From: CAZCCV01 sp964497515
Lineage (GTDB): Bacteria; Armatimonadota; UBA5829; DTLH01
NCBI GenBank assembly: GCA_964497515.1
Contig: CAZCCV010000006.1
Location: forward strand, 1 to 64,000
Reading direction: 5' to 3'
Length of the DNA stretch: 64,000 nt
The position numbers and the translations under genes were made by a program. Shown piece by piece: positions 49,940 to 59,845 of this stretch. Positions within the stretch are counted from its first letter, which is position 1. Every line of letters starts with the position of its first letter. The notes under the pieces were generated by a model, which saw nothing but the letters and a program-made list of their open reading frames with translations, was not told the DNA's origin and ran no database searches.

Positions 49940-52900
49940 CTAACTGCTGCTGGAATCCAGCTCTTGTTCTGTCCACACGCTCTGCGCTCCCAAGATGCCA
50001 CACACAGCACTGAAGAACTGTGCAGAAGGTGTCACACAACAATCTGTACATACCTGTCTGAAATCGCCGTTTTTGGGAACGTGAATGGATACAGGCAGAG
50101 AACCAGGATGCGCATTTATAACGCTTTTGAGACCTGGAAGTTGATCTCTCTGGTCTCGGTTCAGCCGAATATGGACAGCTAGAAGCGCAGGGTCTACTGT
50201 CTCCTCTGGCCAGGACTCCGCTTCGGCATTAACACTCCGATGTTTGGATCTGGCACCGTTCTTGATCTCCGTGATGCTTTCGGCAATCACTTCCACATGA
50301 TAAAACTTATCGTCTTCGACCGCCGAGATCAACCGTTCCCGATGGCTGGCTTTTCCTTTGATAACGACAACTTTGTCCAGAACAATATTGCTCGCGCACT
50401 CTTTGAAGACTGATGGGAATACAGTAACAGAAATTGGCCCCGCGAGGTCCTCAATCTTTATGAACGCCATACGCTCGTGGTTCTTCTTAGTAGTGTGATT
50501 GCGGACATCCGTAATGAGCCCTCCGATAATGCATTCTTCCTGATCAGTCAGATCTTGAATTTTATCGGATGTGACATTCACTCTACTCTGCAGTACTTCC
50601 CTGAACCCTTTGAGCGGATGATCAGACACATAGAGCCCAAGCAGTTCTCGCTCCATTGCGAGCAGATCCTCTTTGGGAAAGTCTTCTGCCTCCCCACCGA
50701 GGTAGACGGAATCATCTACTGCGTTCGATTGATCAGTCTCAGTGAAACCTCCAAATAGAGCAGTCTGGCCGTTCGTCTTATCACGAATGATCGATTGAGC
50801 TCTGGAGATAGTGCTCTCCAGCATTTCGAGCGCCAGCTTGCGACTCGGGATAAGCGATGTAAGAGCGCCAGCCTTTGTTAAGGTTTCGATCGCACTCTTT
50901 CCAATCTGTGTGTTCTCCATAACTCGCACACAGAAGTCTTGAAGTGACTTGAATGGCCCTCCTGATTTTCGAACCTCTACCACAGCATCAACAAGCGCCT
51001 TACCACAGTTTTTGATGGCCGCGAGGCCAAAACGAATAGCGCCATCCTGCACGCAGAAGTCCGCTTCACTGAGGTTTATATCAGGCGGCAGAACCTCAAT
51101 CTTAAGTCGCCTGGCCTCCTCAATATATAGCGCGACTTTTTCCTTATTGTCGACGTGTGTTGCCAGCATAGCGGCAAAGTATTCGACAGGATAGTTCGCC
51201 TTGAGGTAAGCAGTCTGATAAGCAACGTGCGCGTAACAAACCGCGTGCGCCTTGTTGAAACCGTAACCCGCAAACGGTTCTATCAAATTGAAGATGGCCT
51301 GAGCTGTCTTTTTGGGGATGCCATTTTTGGCAGCTCCCTCGAAGAAGTTGGCCTTCATCTTCTCCATCTCTTGCTTTTTCTTCTTGCCCATCGCTCGGCG
51401 AAGAATGTCGGCCTGACCAAGCGTGAAACCAGCGACTGCACGAGCGATGTACATAACGTCGTCCTGGTACACGACTACGCCATACGAATCCTTCAGTATA
51501 GGCTCCAAACAAGGGTGCAGGTAGCTGATCTCTTCTGAACCGTTCTTACATTTGATGTACTGCGGAATACTCCCCATTGGGCCTGGTCGATAGAGAGCAA
51601 TCATAGCAGCTAGCTCTTTTACTGACGATGGCTTAAGATCCTGAATGTACTGGCGCATGCCAGCGCTTTCAAGCTGGAATACGCCGGTAGTATCTCCCCT
51701 GCCCAACATCTCGAACGACTTGGCATCGTCGAGCGGGATTTTGAGGATGTCGATGTCTATTCCGCGGTTCTGGCGTATGTTCTCGATACATTTTGAGAGT
51801 ATCGTGAGGTTGGCAAGACCGAGGAAGTCCATTTTGAGAAGACCAACCATCTCCAATCCATGCGCATCAAATTGCGATACGACCTCTCCCTTGGCTCCTC
51901 TAATAACCGGACACGATTCGACCAGAGAATCTCCCGATATGATGACCCCTGCCGCGTGAACACTGGAGTGTCTGGAGATACCCTCAAGTTGCTTGGCTAC
52001 ATTGATCAGCTTTCTGACCTGACCATCGTCTTTGTACAGGTCGGAGAACTCGGTACTTTCATCCTTTGCCCTATCGATGGATATACCCACCGGCACACTC
52101 GGGATCAGTTTGCATATTCGGTCTACAACCGAAAGCGGAATCCCGAGCACACGCCCACAGTCACGCACTGCAGCTTTGGCACCGAACGTACCAAAAGTGA
52201 TGATCTGAGATACGTGGTCTGCCCCGTACTTCTCACTTACATATTTAATGACTTCATCGCGGCGGTCATCCTGAAAATCCATGTCAATATCTGGCATAGA
52301 TACGCGTTCGATGTTCAGGAACCGCTCAAACGGCAGTGCATACTCAATAGGGTCGACATCAGTAACCCCAAGCCCGTAGGCCACAATAGAACCGGCGGCG
52401 GAGCCTCTAACACCGATACAAATCCCCTGGTCGCGCGAGAACTTGGCAAAGTCGCGTACAATGAGGAAGTACTTCGGGAACCCCATTGTCTTGATGACAT
52501 CGAGTTCCATCCGCATCCGTTCTTTGATCTCTTCGCTCGGATTATGGTACCGCTCTTCTAACCCTCTCCACGACAAATCCTCCAGATATTGATCGGCAGT
52601 CAGGCCGTCCGGAATCTCGGGTTCAGGCATCTGAGACCGAGAAAAATCCAGCTCCACATTGCACCGTTCAGCGATCTCGACGGTGTTTTCCATTGCGCCG
52701 GAATACTTGCTGAACCGCTTCGCCATTTCCTTGGCAGACTTGAAGTAGAACTCTTCGGAACCGAAGCGTATGCGTTTAGGATCATCTACGGTTGCGCCTG
52801 TCTGGATGCAGAGAAGCACATCGTGAGCAGCCGCATCCTCACGTTTCAGGTAGTGGCTATCGTTGGTGCATATTAGTTTCGCCCCAGTCTCTTCAGCGAT

Positions 52901-53482
52901 TCGCACTAGGACTTCGTTCACCGGTTTCTGTTCCGGCAAGTCGTGGTCTTGAAGCTCGATATAGACATTGTCCTTTCCGAAAATCTCTCGATACTCCGAA
53001 AACGCCTTCAACGCTCCGTTGTAATTGTTTTGGGTTATCATTTCGGGGACTTCGCCACCCAGGCAAGCAGTTGCAGCAATCAACCCAGAAGAGTGGCGCG
53101 ACAGGAAGTCTTTATCTACCCTCGGCTTATAGTAGAAACCTTCTGTCCACCCTGCAGAGCATATCTTGAGCAGGTTCTTGTAACCATCCAGATTCTCGGC
53201 AAGGAGCACCAAATGGTACTGTTTGTTATCCTTTTTGGGATCGCGGTCGGTCATCTTGCGAGGAGAAACGTATATCTCACAACCGAGAATTGGCTTAATG
53301 CCTTCGGCAATGCATCTCTCGTAGAAATCGATTATGCCGAACATAACGCCGTGGTCGGTGAGCGCAAGTGCAGGCATTTCGAGTTTCTTAGCCAGCTTGA
53401 CCATATCTTTGATGCGAGAAGCACCATCAAGCAGGCTAAACTCGGAATGTGTATGAAGGTGAACGAAACCGGAAGTCTCCAA
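49940..53482 (-). CDS. dnaE: DNA polymerase III, alpha subunit
   Basis: 1180 residues. The replicative polymerase subunit. The N-terminal PHP domain begins FVHLHTHSEFSLLDGASRI near 6-24 (HLHTH metal ligands). The polymerase active site is PDIDMDFQDDRRDEVIKYV near 395-413, and IGVRGSAAGSIVAYGLGVTD near 352-371 and YQDDVMYIARAVAGFTLGQADILRRAMGKKK near 675-705 are further DnaE signatures. The helix-hairpin-helix and OB regions follow (GGLITDVRNHTTKKNHERMAFIKIED near 1009-1034). PHP residues look complete. The start is a TTG with GAGG 6 bases upstream. DnaE1-type length. Between the HEAT gene and the tRNA genes on the same strand. Confidence 0.95.
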   Translation of the reverse strand: METSGFVHLHTHSEFSLLDGASRIKDMVKLAKKLEMPALALTDHGVMFGIIDFYERCIAEGIKPILGCEIYVSPRKMTDRDPKKDNKQYHLVLLAENLDGYKNLLKICSAGWTEGFYYKPRVDKDFLSRHSSGLIAATACLGGEVPEMITQNNYNGALKAFSEYREIFGKDNVYIELQDHDLPEQKPVNEVLVRIAEETGAKLICTNDSHYLKREDAAAHDVLLCIQTGATVDDPKRIRFGSEEFYFKSAKEMAKRFSKYSGAMENTVEIAERCNVELDFSRSQMPEPEIPDGLTADQYLEDLSWRGLEERYHNPSEEIKERMRMELDVIKTMGFPKYFLIVRDFAKFSRDQGICIGVRGSAAGSIVAYGLGVTDVDPIEYALPFERFLNIERVSMPDIDMDFQDDRRDEVIKYVSEKYGADHVSQIITFGTFGAKAAVRDCGRVLGIPLSVVDRICKLIPSVPVGISIDRAKDESTEFSDLYKDDGQVRKLINVAKQLEGISRHSSVHAAGVIISGDSLVESCPVIRGAKGEVVSQFDAHGLEMVGLLKMDFLGLANLTILSKCIENIRQNRGIDIDILKIPLDDAKSFEMLGRGDTTGVFQLESAGMRQYIQDLKPSSVKELAAMIALYRPGPMGSIPQYIKCKNGSEEISYLHPCLEPILKDSYGVVVYQDDVMYIARAVAGFTLGQADILRRAMGKKKKQEMEKMKANFFEGAAKNGIPKKTAQAIFNLIEPFAGYGFNKAHAVCYAHVAYQTAYLKANYPVEYFAAMLATHVDNKEKVALYIEEARRLKIEVLPPDINLSEADFCVQDGAIRFGLAAIKNCGKALVDAVVEVRKSGGPFKSLQDFCVRVMENTQIGKSAIETLTKAGALTSLIPSRKLALEMLESTISRAQSIIRDKTNGQTALFGGFTETDQSNAVDDSVYLGGEAEDFPKEDLLAMERELLGLYVSDHPLKGFREVLQSRVNVTSDKIQDLTDQEECIIGGLITDVRNHTTKKNHERMAFIKIEDLAGPISVTVFPSVFKECASNIVLDKVVVIKGKASHRERLISAVEDDKFYHVEVIAESITEIKNGARSKHRSVNAEAESWPEETVDPALLAVHIRLNRDQRDQLPGLKSVINAHPGSLPVSIHVPKNGDFRQVCTDCCVTPSAQFFSAVCGILGAQSVWTEQELDSSSS

Positions 53483-53565
53483 CTACAGCCTCTGATTCCG
53501 CGGCCCCAGATGTAGCACGCAGGCACTGCTGACATCCAACCTATAGTGTCTATCAGCCAGGCGTT

Positions 53566-53594
53566 ATTCTACAATAGCCTGGCTCAGTTTTCAA
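53566..53594 (-). promoter_or_regulatory. Promoter of dnaE, overlapped by an inverted repeat
   Basis: On the minus strand TTGAAA (53589-53594) and TAGAAT (53566-53571) are 17 bases apart. The start site is near 53559. An inverted repeat, AGCCAGGC at 53555-53562 with GCCTGGCT at 53577-53584, lies across the -10 box and spacer and could be an operator. Confidence 0.6.
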
Positions 53595-53715
53595 CCAAAA
53601 TTGGCAAATGAGGCTGATGAGTTATTCCCCAAAAATAATAACCCTGTGGAGGTAATACAAAAGACTCGCTGGGGACTGCCATAGAATGCTGAATGGTTTG
53701 GTGGGAAGAAGCTAT

Positions 53716-53793
53716 TGGGGCGAGTGAAGAGATTTGAACTCTCGACCTCCAGGGCCACAACCTGGCGCTCTAACCAACTGAGCTACACCCGCC
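53716..53793 (-). tRNA. tRNA-His (GTG)
   Basis: Cloverleaf on the minus strand with the extra 5' G (G-1, at 53793) paired to C73, which marks tRNA-His. Acceptor GCGGGTG pairs with CACTCGC (one G-T), D arm GCTC/GAGC, anticodon loop TTGTGGC (anticodon GTG) and an encoded CCA. It follows tRNA-Arg by only 4 bases, so the two are cut from one transcript. Confidence 0.95.
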
Positions 53794-53797
53794 ACAT

Positions 53798-53873
<76 letters not shown>

Positions 53874-53884
53874 TTACGGATGGT

Positions 53885-53914
53885 ATTATACCACGCAGTA
53901 CACAATGATGGCAA
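53885..53914 (-). promoter_or_regulatory. Promoter of the tRNA-Arg/tRNA-His transcript
   Basis: TTGCCA (53909-53914), an 18-base spacer and TATAAT (53885-53890) on the minus strand end 11 bases before the first base of tRNA-Arg. Confidence 0.75.
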
Positions 53915-53979
53915 TGAGTGTACAGAGTGAAAGAAAAAGCTATTTCTTAGCTGTGGTGGGTGAAACGCTTCTGTGAGTG

Positions 53980-54984
53980 TTAGTCCGCAATAAGTCCCGT
54001 AAGATTACCGGTCATTTTGCGAAACTTGAGGGCAACGACGTACCTGTCGTCTTCCACTTGGTGATTGGAGCGCAGCACCTCTGCAACCGCAATTATCGGC
54101 CCAATACCTTCTGCCCGGTCAGTCTCCAAATACACAAGATCCCCCGGAGCAAGGTGGTCTGAAGTAGCCATTTTCATGCCTCCCGTACTCAGGTCGTACG
54201 ATCTGGCCGAAAGCAGCGAGGTTGGCTTGGACTCCTCCGACACAATTGCAGCGTATCGAACTTCCGTATCAATAGCTACACGGCGCGACTGACGCCGCTG
54301 TGTTCGATAGATAATGCCCGGTTTGTCGAGGATGTATACAGGGTTCGAAGCTAGAGAAAGGTCGAGAACATAGCTGTTGAAGCTGTAATAGGCATCGTTG
54401 GTGGCAAGTCCAATGCGTATTGGGGTGCGCGGACTCACCTGGATAACAGCGCCGTTACAGACTGGAGCTAAGACTGAGATGGTGCGGTCATCTCTACTTT
54501 CGATTCGGCTTGCAAACACACCGCTGGTATTGCCGTTTAGAATCTCAAGGGTGATTGGTTGGCACTTAGCAAAGAGGACCGATGTTTCTCTTGCTTGTCT
54601 CTCCTCTTTCTTCAGAGTGCCTGCGGAGGTGGTTTGCACAAGTTCTACGAGGCCATCAAGGTCAAACGGCTTATTAACATAGGCACAAACGCCGTGATTG
54701 CGAGCACGTTCGAGGGCATCAGAGCTTTCGCAAGCAGTCATTACAATAACTGGCAGTTCTCTATCGAAAGTGCGGATTTCTTCTAGTGCGGATAGTCCAT
54801 CTACTTTGGGAAGGATGAGATCCAGTAACACGACATCAAAATTCGTCTCTCGCACCTTATCTATTGCCTGTTGGCCGTCGTGAACAGCTACAACGCTGAA
54901 ACCACTTTTCGCCAACTTTGCCCCTAAGATACGACAGAGGTTAATCTCGTCGTCTACAACTAAAATGCTGCCCTTGCTCAACAT
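53980..54984 (-). CDS. Response regulator with a PilZ (cyclic-di-GMP-binding) output domain
   Basis: 334 residues. The N-terminal receiver domain (about 5-120) has the acidic pair DDE of LVVDDEINLC, the phosphoacceptor Asp in VVLLDLILPKVDGLSAL near 53-69, Thr of VIVMTA near 82 and Lys of VNKPFDLDG near 104. The middle (about 135-230) resembles a YcgR/PilZN-type domain. The C-terminal PilZ domain has RRQSRRVAI near 232-240, whose RxxxR binds cyclic di-GMP, and the partner DLSTGGMKM near 268-276 (DxSxxG). It therefore appears to join phosphorelay input with cyclic-di-GMP sensing. No kinase gene is adjacent. A HD-GYP enzyme that would lower the same messenger is encoded 6 kb away. The start ATG has GGAGG 10 bases upstream. 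Confidence 0.85.
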   Translation of the reverse strand: MLSKGSILVVDDEINLCRILGAKLAKSGFSVVAVHDGQQAIDKVRETNFDVVLLDLILPKVDGLSALEEIRTFDRELPVIVMTACESSDALERARNHGVCAYVNKPFDLDGLVELVQTTSAGTLKKEERQARETSVLFAKCQPITLEILNGNTSGVFASRIESRDDRTISVLAPVCNGAVIQVSPRTPIRIGLATNDAYYSFNSYVLDLSLASNPVYILDKPGIIYRTQRRQSRRVAIDTEVRYAAIVSEESKPTSLLSARSYDLSTGGMKMATSDHLAPGDLVYLETDRAEGIGPIIAVAEVLRSNHQVEDDRYVVALKFRKMTGNLTGLIAD

Positions 54985-55541
54985 AACGCAGGAGCCTCCA
55001 CCCTCACGATGACCGCAGCGACCATCTCACTGCCCATTAAACGCACACTGCCACCATTTTCGAGGCGAGCGCGAGCGCAAAACTTAATTCTCGTGAGTTT
55101 TCCTTCTCTGCAAACCTTCTCCTACATTCCTTACTGCAAGAACCATGCCATTTAATCTCATCAGTAAGCCCTACCCTATGAATTCTGCCAGTATCAACCA
55201 AAAAAGAGCCTAATCAGGAACAAAAGCCGCTAACAAATGGCCTAAACAAAAGATGGGGGCATCATTCTATCGTAGGAATGCATTTTTCGGATACCACCAG
55301 CGGTTGGCTATTATGGAACGATTATCTTGTTCCAATTGACATCGCGGAGACCTTGGGATAACATTCAGTAGGGACTAGCGTTTGCGCGCTGAGTCTTTAG
55401 TGACTATCTATAATACAGTTCTGTGCCGCATAGTGGCTAAGAGACAAGACTGACTGCCTCCTCTCAGAGCGTGCCGACCATTGCGAACCCGGATGGCTCG
55501 GCGAGGGGATGTGCTAAGCAGCAGAAAAAGGAGGAGTTCGG
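54985..55541. other. 557-base divergent intergenic region
   Basis: This gap lies between the minus-strand receiver-PilZ gene and the plus-strand secreted protein gene. It is somewhat A/C-rich in the left part, with no convincing reading frame. A TATAAT box on the plus strand (55409-55414) lacks a good -35 and would give a leader of about 120 bases. The leader holds a stem formed by GCCGA-CCA (55473-55480) and TGG-C-TCGGC (55494-55502). No tRNA or known riboswitch core was seen. Confidence 0.5.
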
Positions 55542-58500
55542 TTGCGAACTCGCGCATTCGGAGTTGCAGTTATAGCTTTTGTGCTATGTGCAGTTCTGAG
55601 CATCTCCAGCCAGCTTACAGGACCAGCGGCAATCAACAGCATCGGAGGCGGGGCCGGAAGTGCTGTTGCGTCGCCGCGTCTTGGCAATAACGGGAAAAAT
55701 ACAAGTCAGCCGATCTACTGGCAGGGTCGCGTGCCAACTGGAATTGGTGCAGCTAAAGACTTGCCCGATGGTTCGTTGGTCACTGTCTCTCAGAAATTGG
55801 TCTCAGCAACAATTCCCGAAGGATTCTATGTTGAGGAGGCCGATAGATCCGCAGGCATCCGCATTGAGTGCGACCCGGAATTCTACCCACCGTACTACCC
55901 CAACTGTCTAGTTTCTTTTGTTGGAATCATTGAGACCGTTGCCGGAGAACGGCAGATACGAGTTACATCACCGGTTATAGTTGATTCCTCAGATGTCCCG
56001 CCGACGGGGTCTCTTGCTATGAAACAACGAGCGATTTGCGGCGGATGGTACGAACCGACCACACCAGAAGGAAAACCTGCGTGGTTCCTGGATAATACAG
56101 GACTTCTGGTTCGCTCAGTGGGGCGCGTAACCGCTAGCAACCAGTTTGACAGCAAAGGTTACTTCTTCTATTTGGACGACGGTTCGAAGCTGATTGACGG
56201 CTCTTTCTGCTTCTTCGATCCCAGCCAGACACCTTTTGTCGGCACGCGTGTCTATTCTTGGACGATGCCGAGAGAAAAAGAACTGAAAGTTGTTACAGGG
56301 GTGGCAAGTATTCAAGTATTTGATCCCACGCCCGAACAACCCAACAATGGGGACGAGTTCCCCATAAAAACTATTCTGGCAAGCAATGTAAGCGATATAA
56401 ATCAGATTGTAGTGCCCACAGAATCAGTTACTCTTTCTCCAGTGTTTGGCAGAGTCCGGCTAGCCGACAACCCAGAGGTGGGTGTACCTGTTAGAATTTA
56501 CTCCGCCTACGACAGCCGCGTGCTTGCTGATGTTACCGGCAATTTTGCAGTGTTCAAATTAGAGCGGATTCCGAGCACCGGTATGCTCGTCACTGCAACT
56601 GCTCCCGGATACCTCTCTTCGACTCAGGTTGTCACAGCATTCGGACCGGAACCTGTATTTGTCCTAGAACACTCGAGCAAATGTACTGGAATCATTGCAG
56701 ACAAACACAAACTGCACACGTGTTCTGATGACACTGTGCAACTCACAACATTCTGCAGAGATTCCGAAGGCAAACCGCTGCTGTCGAGAAGCCTTCACGT
56801 TACCGCCACGCGCGGAATGTTCACCCAGTCTGGTGAAAACGAAGTGTATGTAAATACCGATCGCGAAGGCTTTGCAGCAGTGAATCTGTCTTCTGGTATG
56901 TCCGGGCCGGGCAAATGTATTGTTACCGTACGTGACGCCGACGATCAGGATGTATCTGCATCAACAGTCATTGAGATCATTGGACCTGCTATAGAGCTGA
57001 CGGCAACGCCAGATAACCTGACCACAGCCGGAATCTCGATGATAAGAGCTGTACTGGCAGAGGAAGGCACTCCCGTAATAGGTGCAAGCCTGACATTTGC
57101 AACGGACTGGGGAGAGTTCGTAGACTCTTCCAGCCAGTCGCTGGTTGTAAAAACTGACACAGATGGCGTTGTTGAGTTGCCACTTAGAATCGACGGTCCA
57201 GGCACGGCTAGGGTGCTTGTCGTAAGTAAGGACCGCTGCGGAAATGAAGTATTCGCCTGGGTATTGGTGGGATACGGCGACAGCCCCTGGATAGAGTGCG
57301 CTTCGCGAATGTCGTCGCCACTCGTCGAAAATCTGGACAACTCCCCCGACGGCAAAAAAGAGATCGCACTCGTCACAAATGACGGGAATCTGCGGGTTTG
57401 GAATAGCGATGGCGTGCTGCTGTGGCTGCAGAATGCAAGGTCTTTCGGAAACAATACCGCCGCCTGCGCTAACCTCGACGGAGACCCGGAAAACAGGCTG
57501 GAGCTGGTTCTGCCCTCCGAGAGTGAATGCCGCGTGAGAGCCTACGATGCTGCCACTGGTGCCCCACTGGCTGGCTGGCCAACCTTCACGAATTATCCGT
57601 TTATAAATGTCTCGGCAGCACTTGCAGACGTCAACAGCGATGGCGCAATGGAAGTGCTTGCGGGCGACCAGTGTTGTTATGTTTTCGCTTGGAATTGCAC
57701 AGGCAACTGGGAGGATTCTCAGGATCCCAGCCAATCAGCTATCTGGCGGAATCTGACGGGCAGCACCGGCACTGGAATAACCGGATCCTCCGTTGCAGTG
57801 GGAGATATCGATAACGACCCGAAGAAAATACCCGATGCCATAGTTGGAACGAACGATCCTATTGAAGTATATGCGTTCCCAGGTGATGCGTGGGGAGACC
57901 ACGTATTCCCGCCACTGTACGTTGACGGATGGCCGAAAGACACAAAAATGAGAGTCGAATCTTCATCCGCCATAGGTGATCTGGATGGTGACGGGCTGAA
58001 CGATATGGCGATAGGGAGCGATGATGGCCATCTGTACATCTATCTTAGCGGCCCCAAGACCTGGACGGGACACCACGTAGGAGCCTCTGTGAGAACATCT
58101 CCTGCGCTTGGTGACTTAGATGGTGACGGGATTCTGGATGTAGTATTCGGCGCCGATAATGGCCGCTTATATGCAATGACAGGCGCAGGAGAACCGCTTC
58201 ACGGATGGGAAGGCGGAGTGCTGACCGGCGACGTTGGACCTGTTCCCGTGATAGGTTCACCTGCTATCGGTGACGTAACTGGCGACGGAAAGCTCGAAGT
58301 TATCGTTGGATCTCCTAATGGTTATCTGCTCTGCATCTACAACGACGCCAACGCTCACAAAGACGCAGAAGGACGCTTGACCGGCCCGATCGTCTGGGCA
58401 AAGAAGTGTGGGCTCCCCGGCTCAACATCCGGCATTGAGTCTACTCCAGCGATAGATGACATCGACAACGACGGCAAAATCGATATCATTGTATCAAGCC

Positions 58501-58940
58501 TGTCCGGAGTCTACAGGATTCCGTTAGACACTCCTTATGTGCCAACACGAGAGGCATTGCCGTGGCCGACTTTCCACGGAGATAACGCACGCACCGGATG
58601 TTTTACAGCACCTGCTCCGCCTGTTTACGCTTCTATCATCGGGAGAGTAACGCAAAACGGAAGTCCTGTCGGAGGAGCTACGGTCACTATCACCGAAGCC
58701 AATGGTTCTCCTGTGTGGGTGCCTGTTCCTGGCTCAAACACTGTGAGGCCTCCGGTAAAGACCGTCGGTAACGCGCAGAACAACGAAGCAAACAGCGGCT
58801 TGTTCTGTATCAATCAACTAGAACCGAACAGAACATATGTGATAACAATAAAGAACAAAGCCGGTATTCAGCGAGTGTTCTCCAATGTCACAGTAACCAC
58901 TGGCCTTCTCAGGCGAGACTTCGATATCACGAACCCTTGA
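55542..58940 (+). CDS. Large secreted Ig-like and FG-GAP-repeat protein
   Basis: 1132 residues, no named family. The TTG start has GGAGG 7 bases upstream and opens a signal peptide (FGVAVIAFVLCAVLSISS). Residues about 50-260 form two OB-like or similar beta domains (VSFVGIIETVAGERQIRVTSP; LVRSVGRVTASNQFDSKGYFFYLDDG). About 300-385 and the last 110 residues (ASIIGRVTQNGSPVGGATVTITEANG) are carboxypeptidase-regulatory-like domains. About 390-580 holds one or two bacterial Ig-like (Big_1) domains (LTATPDNLTTAGISMIRAVLAEEGTPVIG). Between about 590 and 1010, eight repeats of the FG-GAP/VCBS type (GDLDGDGLNDMAIGSDDGHLYIY, GDLDGDGILDVVFGADNGRLYAM) would make a calcium-binding propeller, with DxDxDG-like loops. 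Probably a surface or extracellular protein that binds or displays; no catalytic motif is visible. It ends 2 bases before the next ATG. Confidence 0.7.
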   Translation: MRTRAFGVAVIAFVLCAVLSISSQLTGPAAINSIGGGAGSAVASPRLGNNGKNTSQPIYWQGRVPTGIGAAKDLPDGSLVTVSQKLVSATIPEGFYVEEADRSAGIRIECDPEFYPPYYPNCLVSFVGIIETVAGERQIRVTSPVIVDSSDVPPTGSLAMKQRAICGGWYEPTTPEGKPAWFLDNTGLLVRSVGRVTASNQFDSKGYFFYLDDGSKLIDGSFCFFDPSQTPFVGTRVYSWTMPREKELKVVTGVASIQVFDPTPEQPNNGDEFPIKTILASNVSDINQIVVPTESVTLSPVFGRVRLADNPEVGVPVRIYSAYDSRVLADVTGNFAVFKLERIPSTGMLVTATAPGYLSSTQVVTAFGPEPVFVLEHSSKCTGIIADKHKLHTCSDDTVQLTTFCRDSEGKPLLSRSLHVTATRGMFTQSGENEVYVNTDREGFAAVNLSSGMSGPGKCIVTVRDADDQDVSASTVIEIIGPAIELTATPDNLTTAGISMIRAVLAEEGTPVIGASLTFATDWGEFVDSSSQSLVVKTDTDGVVELPLRIDGPGTARVLVVSKDRCGNEVFAWVLVGYGDSPWIECASRMSSPLVENLDNSPDGKKEIALVTNDGNLRVWNSDGVLLWLQNARSFGNNTAACANLDGDPENRLELVLPSESECRVRAYDAATGAPLAGWPTFTNYPFINVSAALADVNSDGAMEVLAGDQCCYVFAWNCTGNWEDSQDPSQSAIWRNLTGSTGTGITGSSVAVGDIDNDPKKIPDAIVGTNDPIEVYAFPGDAWGDHVFPPLYVDGWPKDTKMRVESSSAIGDLDGDGLNDMAIGSDDGHLYIYLSGPKTWTGHHVGASVRTSPALGDLDGDGILDVVFGADNGRLYAMTGAGEPLHGWEGGVLTGDVGPVPVIGSPAIGDVTGDGKLEVIVGSPNGYLLCIYNDANAHKDAEGRLTGPIVWAKKCGLPGSTSGIESTPAIDDIDNDGKIDIIVSSLSGVYRIPLDTPYVPTREALPWPTFHGDNARTGCFTAPAPPVYASIIGRVTQNGSPVGGATVTITEANGSPVWVPVPGSNTVRPPVKTVGNAQNNEANSGLFCINQLEPNRTYVITIKNKAGIQRVFSNVTVTTGLLRRDFDITNP

Positions 58941-58942
58941 TT

Positions 58943-59752
58943 ATGATACTCTTGGGCTCTTCGGGTTTCAGTTACGAAGACTGGAAAGGCAATTTCTATC
59001 CCGAACTAATCCACTCAAAAGAGATGCTGCCATATTATGCAAAACGGTTTGGCACAGTCGAGATCAATTCCACTTACTACGCCATTCCCAGACCCTCTGC
59101 TGTTCTTGATATGGCGCGGCGCACTCCAGAAGATTTTGTGTTCACAGTAAAAGCGCACCAGAGTATCACCCACAGTTCCGAACCCGACTCTGCAGTTTTT
59201 TCGTCCTTCAGGCGTGCGATAGACCCACTTGTAGAAAGCGGCAAGCTGGGTTGTGTGCTCGCACAATATCCCTGGAGTTTCAAACCGTCGAAGGAAACTG
59301 CAGCCGCGTTAGAGCAACTTAAAGTCGGGTTGGCAGACCTGCCTGTAGTCGTCGAGTTCCGCAATTCCAAATGGGCTGATGAGAGCACATACAGTCTGTT
59401 GCGTAAGTTGGATCTGGGTTGGTGCTCTGTAGATGAACCGGCACTCCAAGGACTGATGCCACGACAAGGAATACTCACCTCGAGCATTGCTTATCTGCGT
59501 TTTCATGGGAGAAATGCAGCCAAATGGTGGAAGCACGAACACGCCTGGCAGAGATATGATTATCTCTACTCCGAAGAGGGGCTCACCGAGTGGACTACGA
59601 AGGTGCACGAGCTAGGCTCAAAAGCCCAGACTACATTCGTATTCTTCAATAATCACTACCGCGGGAAGTCCGCCGAGAATGCGAGGATGTTCGCGCGGAT
59701 GTTGGGGATGCCAGCGAGCGAAATCCCAGCCGACCAACCATCTCTCTTTTAA
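58943..59752 (+). CDS. DUF72 family protein
   Basis: 269 residues of the DUF72 (YecE-like) TIM-barrel family. ILLGSSGFSYEDWKGNFYP near 2-20, EINSTYYAIPRP near 42-53, DFVFTVKAHQSITH near 64-77, and RNSKWADESTYSLLRK near 135-150 are typical, as is YLRFHGRNAAKWW and FVFFNNHYRGKSAENARMF near the end. The biochemical role of the family is not known to me. The ATG at 58943 is used; a TTG at 58937 is in frame but overlaps the preceding stop. It begins 2 bases after that stop, so it is probably co-transcribed with the secreted protein, although the two are unlikely to be functionally linked. Confidence 0.87.
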   Translation: MILLGSSGFSYEDWKGNFYPELIHSKEMLPYYAKRFGTVEINSTYYAIPRPSAVLDMARRTPEDFVFTVKAHQSITHSSEPDSAVFSSFRRAIDPLVESGKLGCVLAQYPWSFKPSKETAAALEQLKVGLADLPVVVEFRNSKWADESTYSLLRKLDLGWCSVDEPALQGLMPRQGILTSSIAYLRFHGRNAAKWWKHEHAWQRYDYLYSEEGLTEWTTKVHELGSKAQTTFVFFNNHYRGKSAENARMFARMLGMPASEIPADQPSLF

Positions 59753-59770
59753 GTATCATCTAACGCGTTC

Positions 59771-59799
59771 TTGACGAGTGTTATCCCCTGTGTTAGACT
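59771..59799 (+). promoter_or_regulatory. Promoter of the prepilin gene
   Basis: TTGACG (59771-59776) and TAGACT (59794-59799) are separated by exactly 17 bases. The in-frame TTG at 59771 is therefore the -35 box, not a start codon. Transcription would start near 59806, 40 bases before the chosen TTG start codon. Confidence 0.65.
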
Positions 59800-59845
59800 G
59801 CAGGCGGCTCTGCATTTCTTCGACCGATCAGGGGGCCTGATTACG

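Noticed and set aside
55415..55535. Cyclic-di-GMP (GEMM) riboswitch before the FG-GAP gene
   Set aside because: The GEMM core with its CAAAGCC and GGCAAACC elements is not present; only a simple stem is seen.
56961..57734. Minus-strand reading frame of 257 codons inside the FG-GAP gene
   Set aside because: Antisense to a clear repeat protein; Cys- and His-rich composition typical of a shadow frame.
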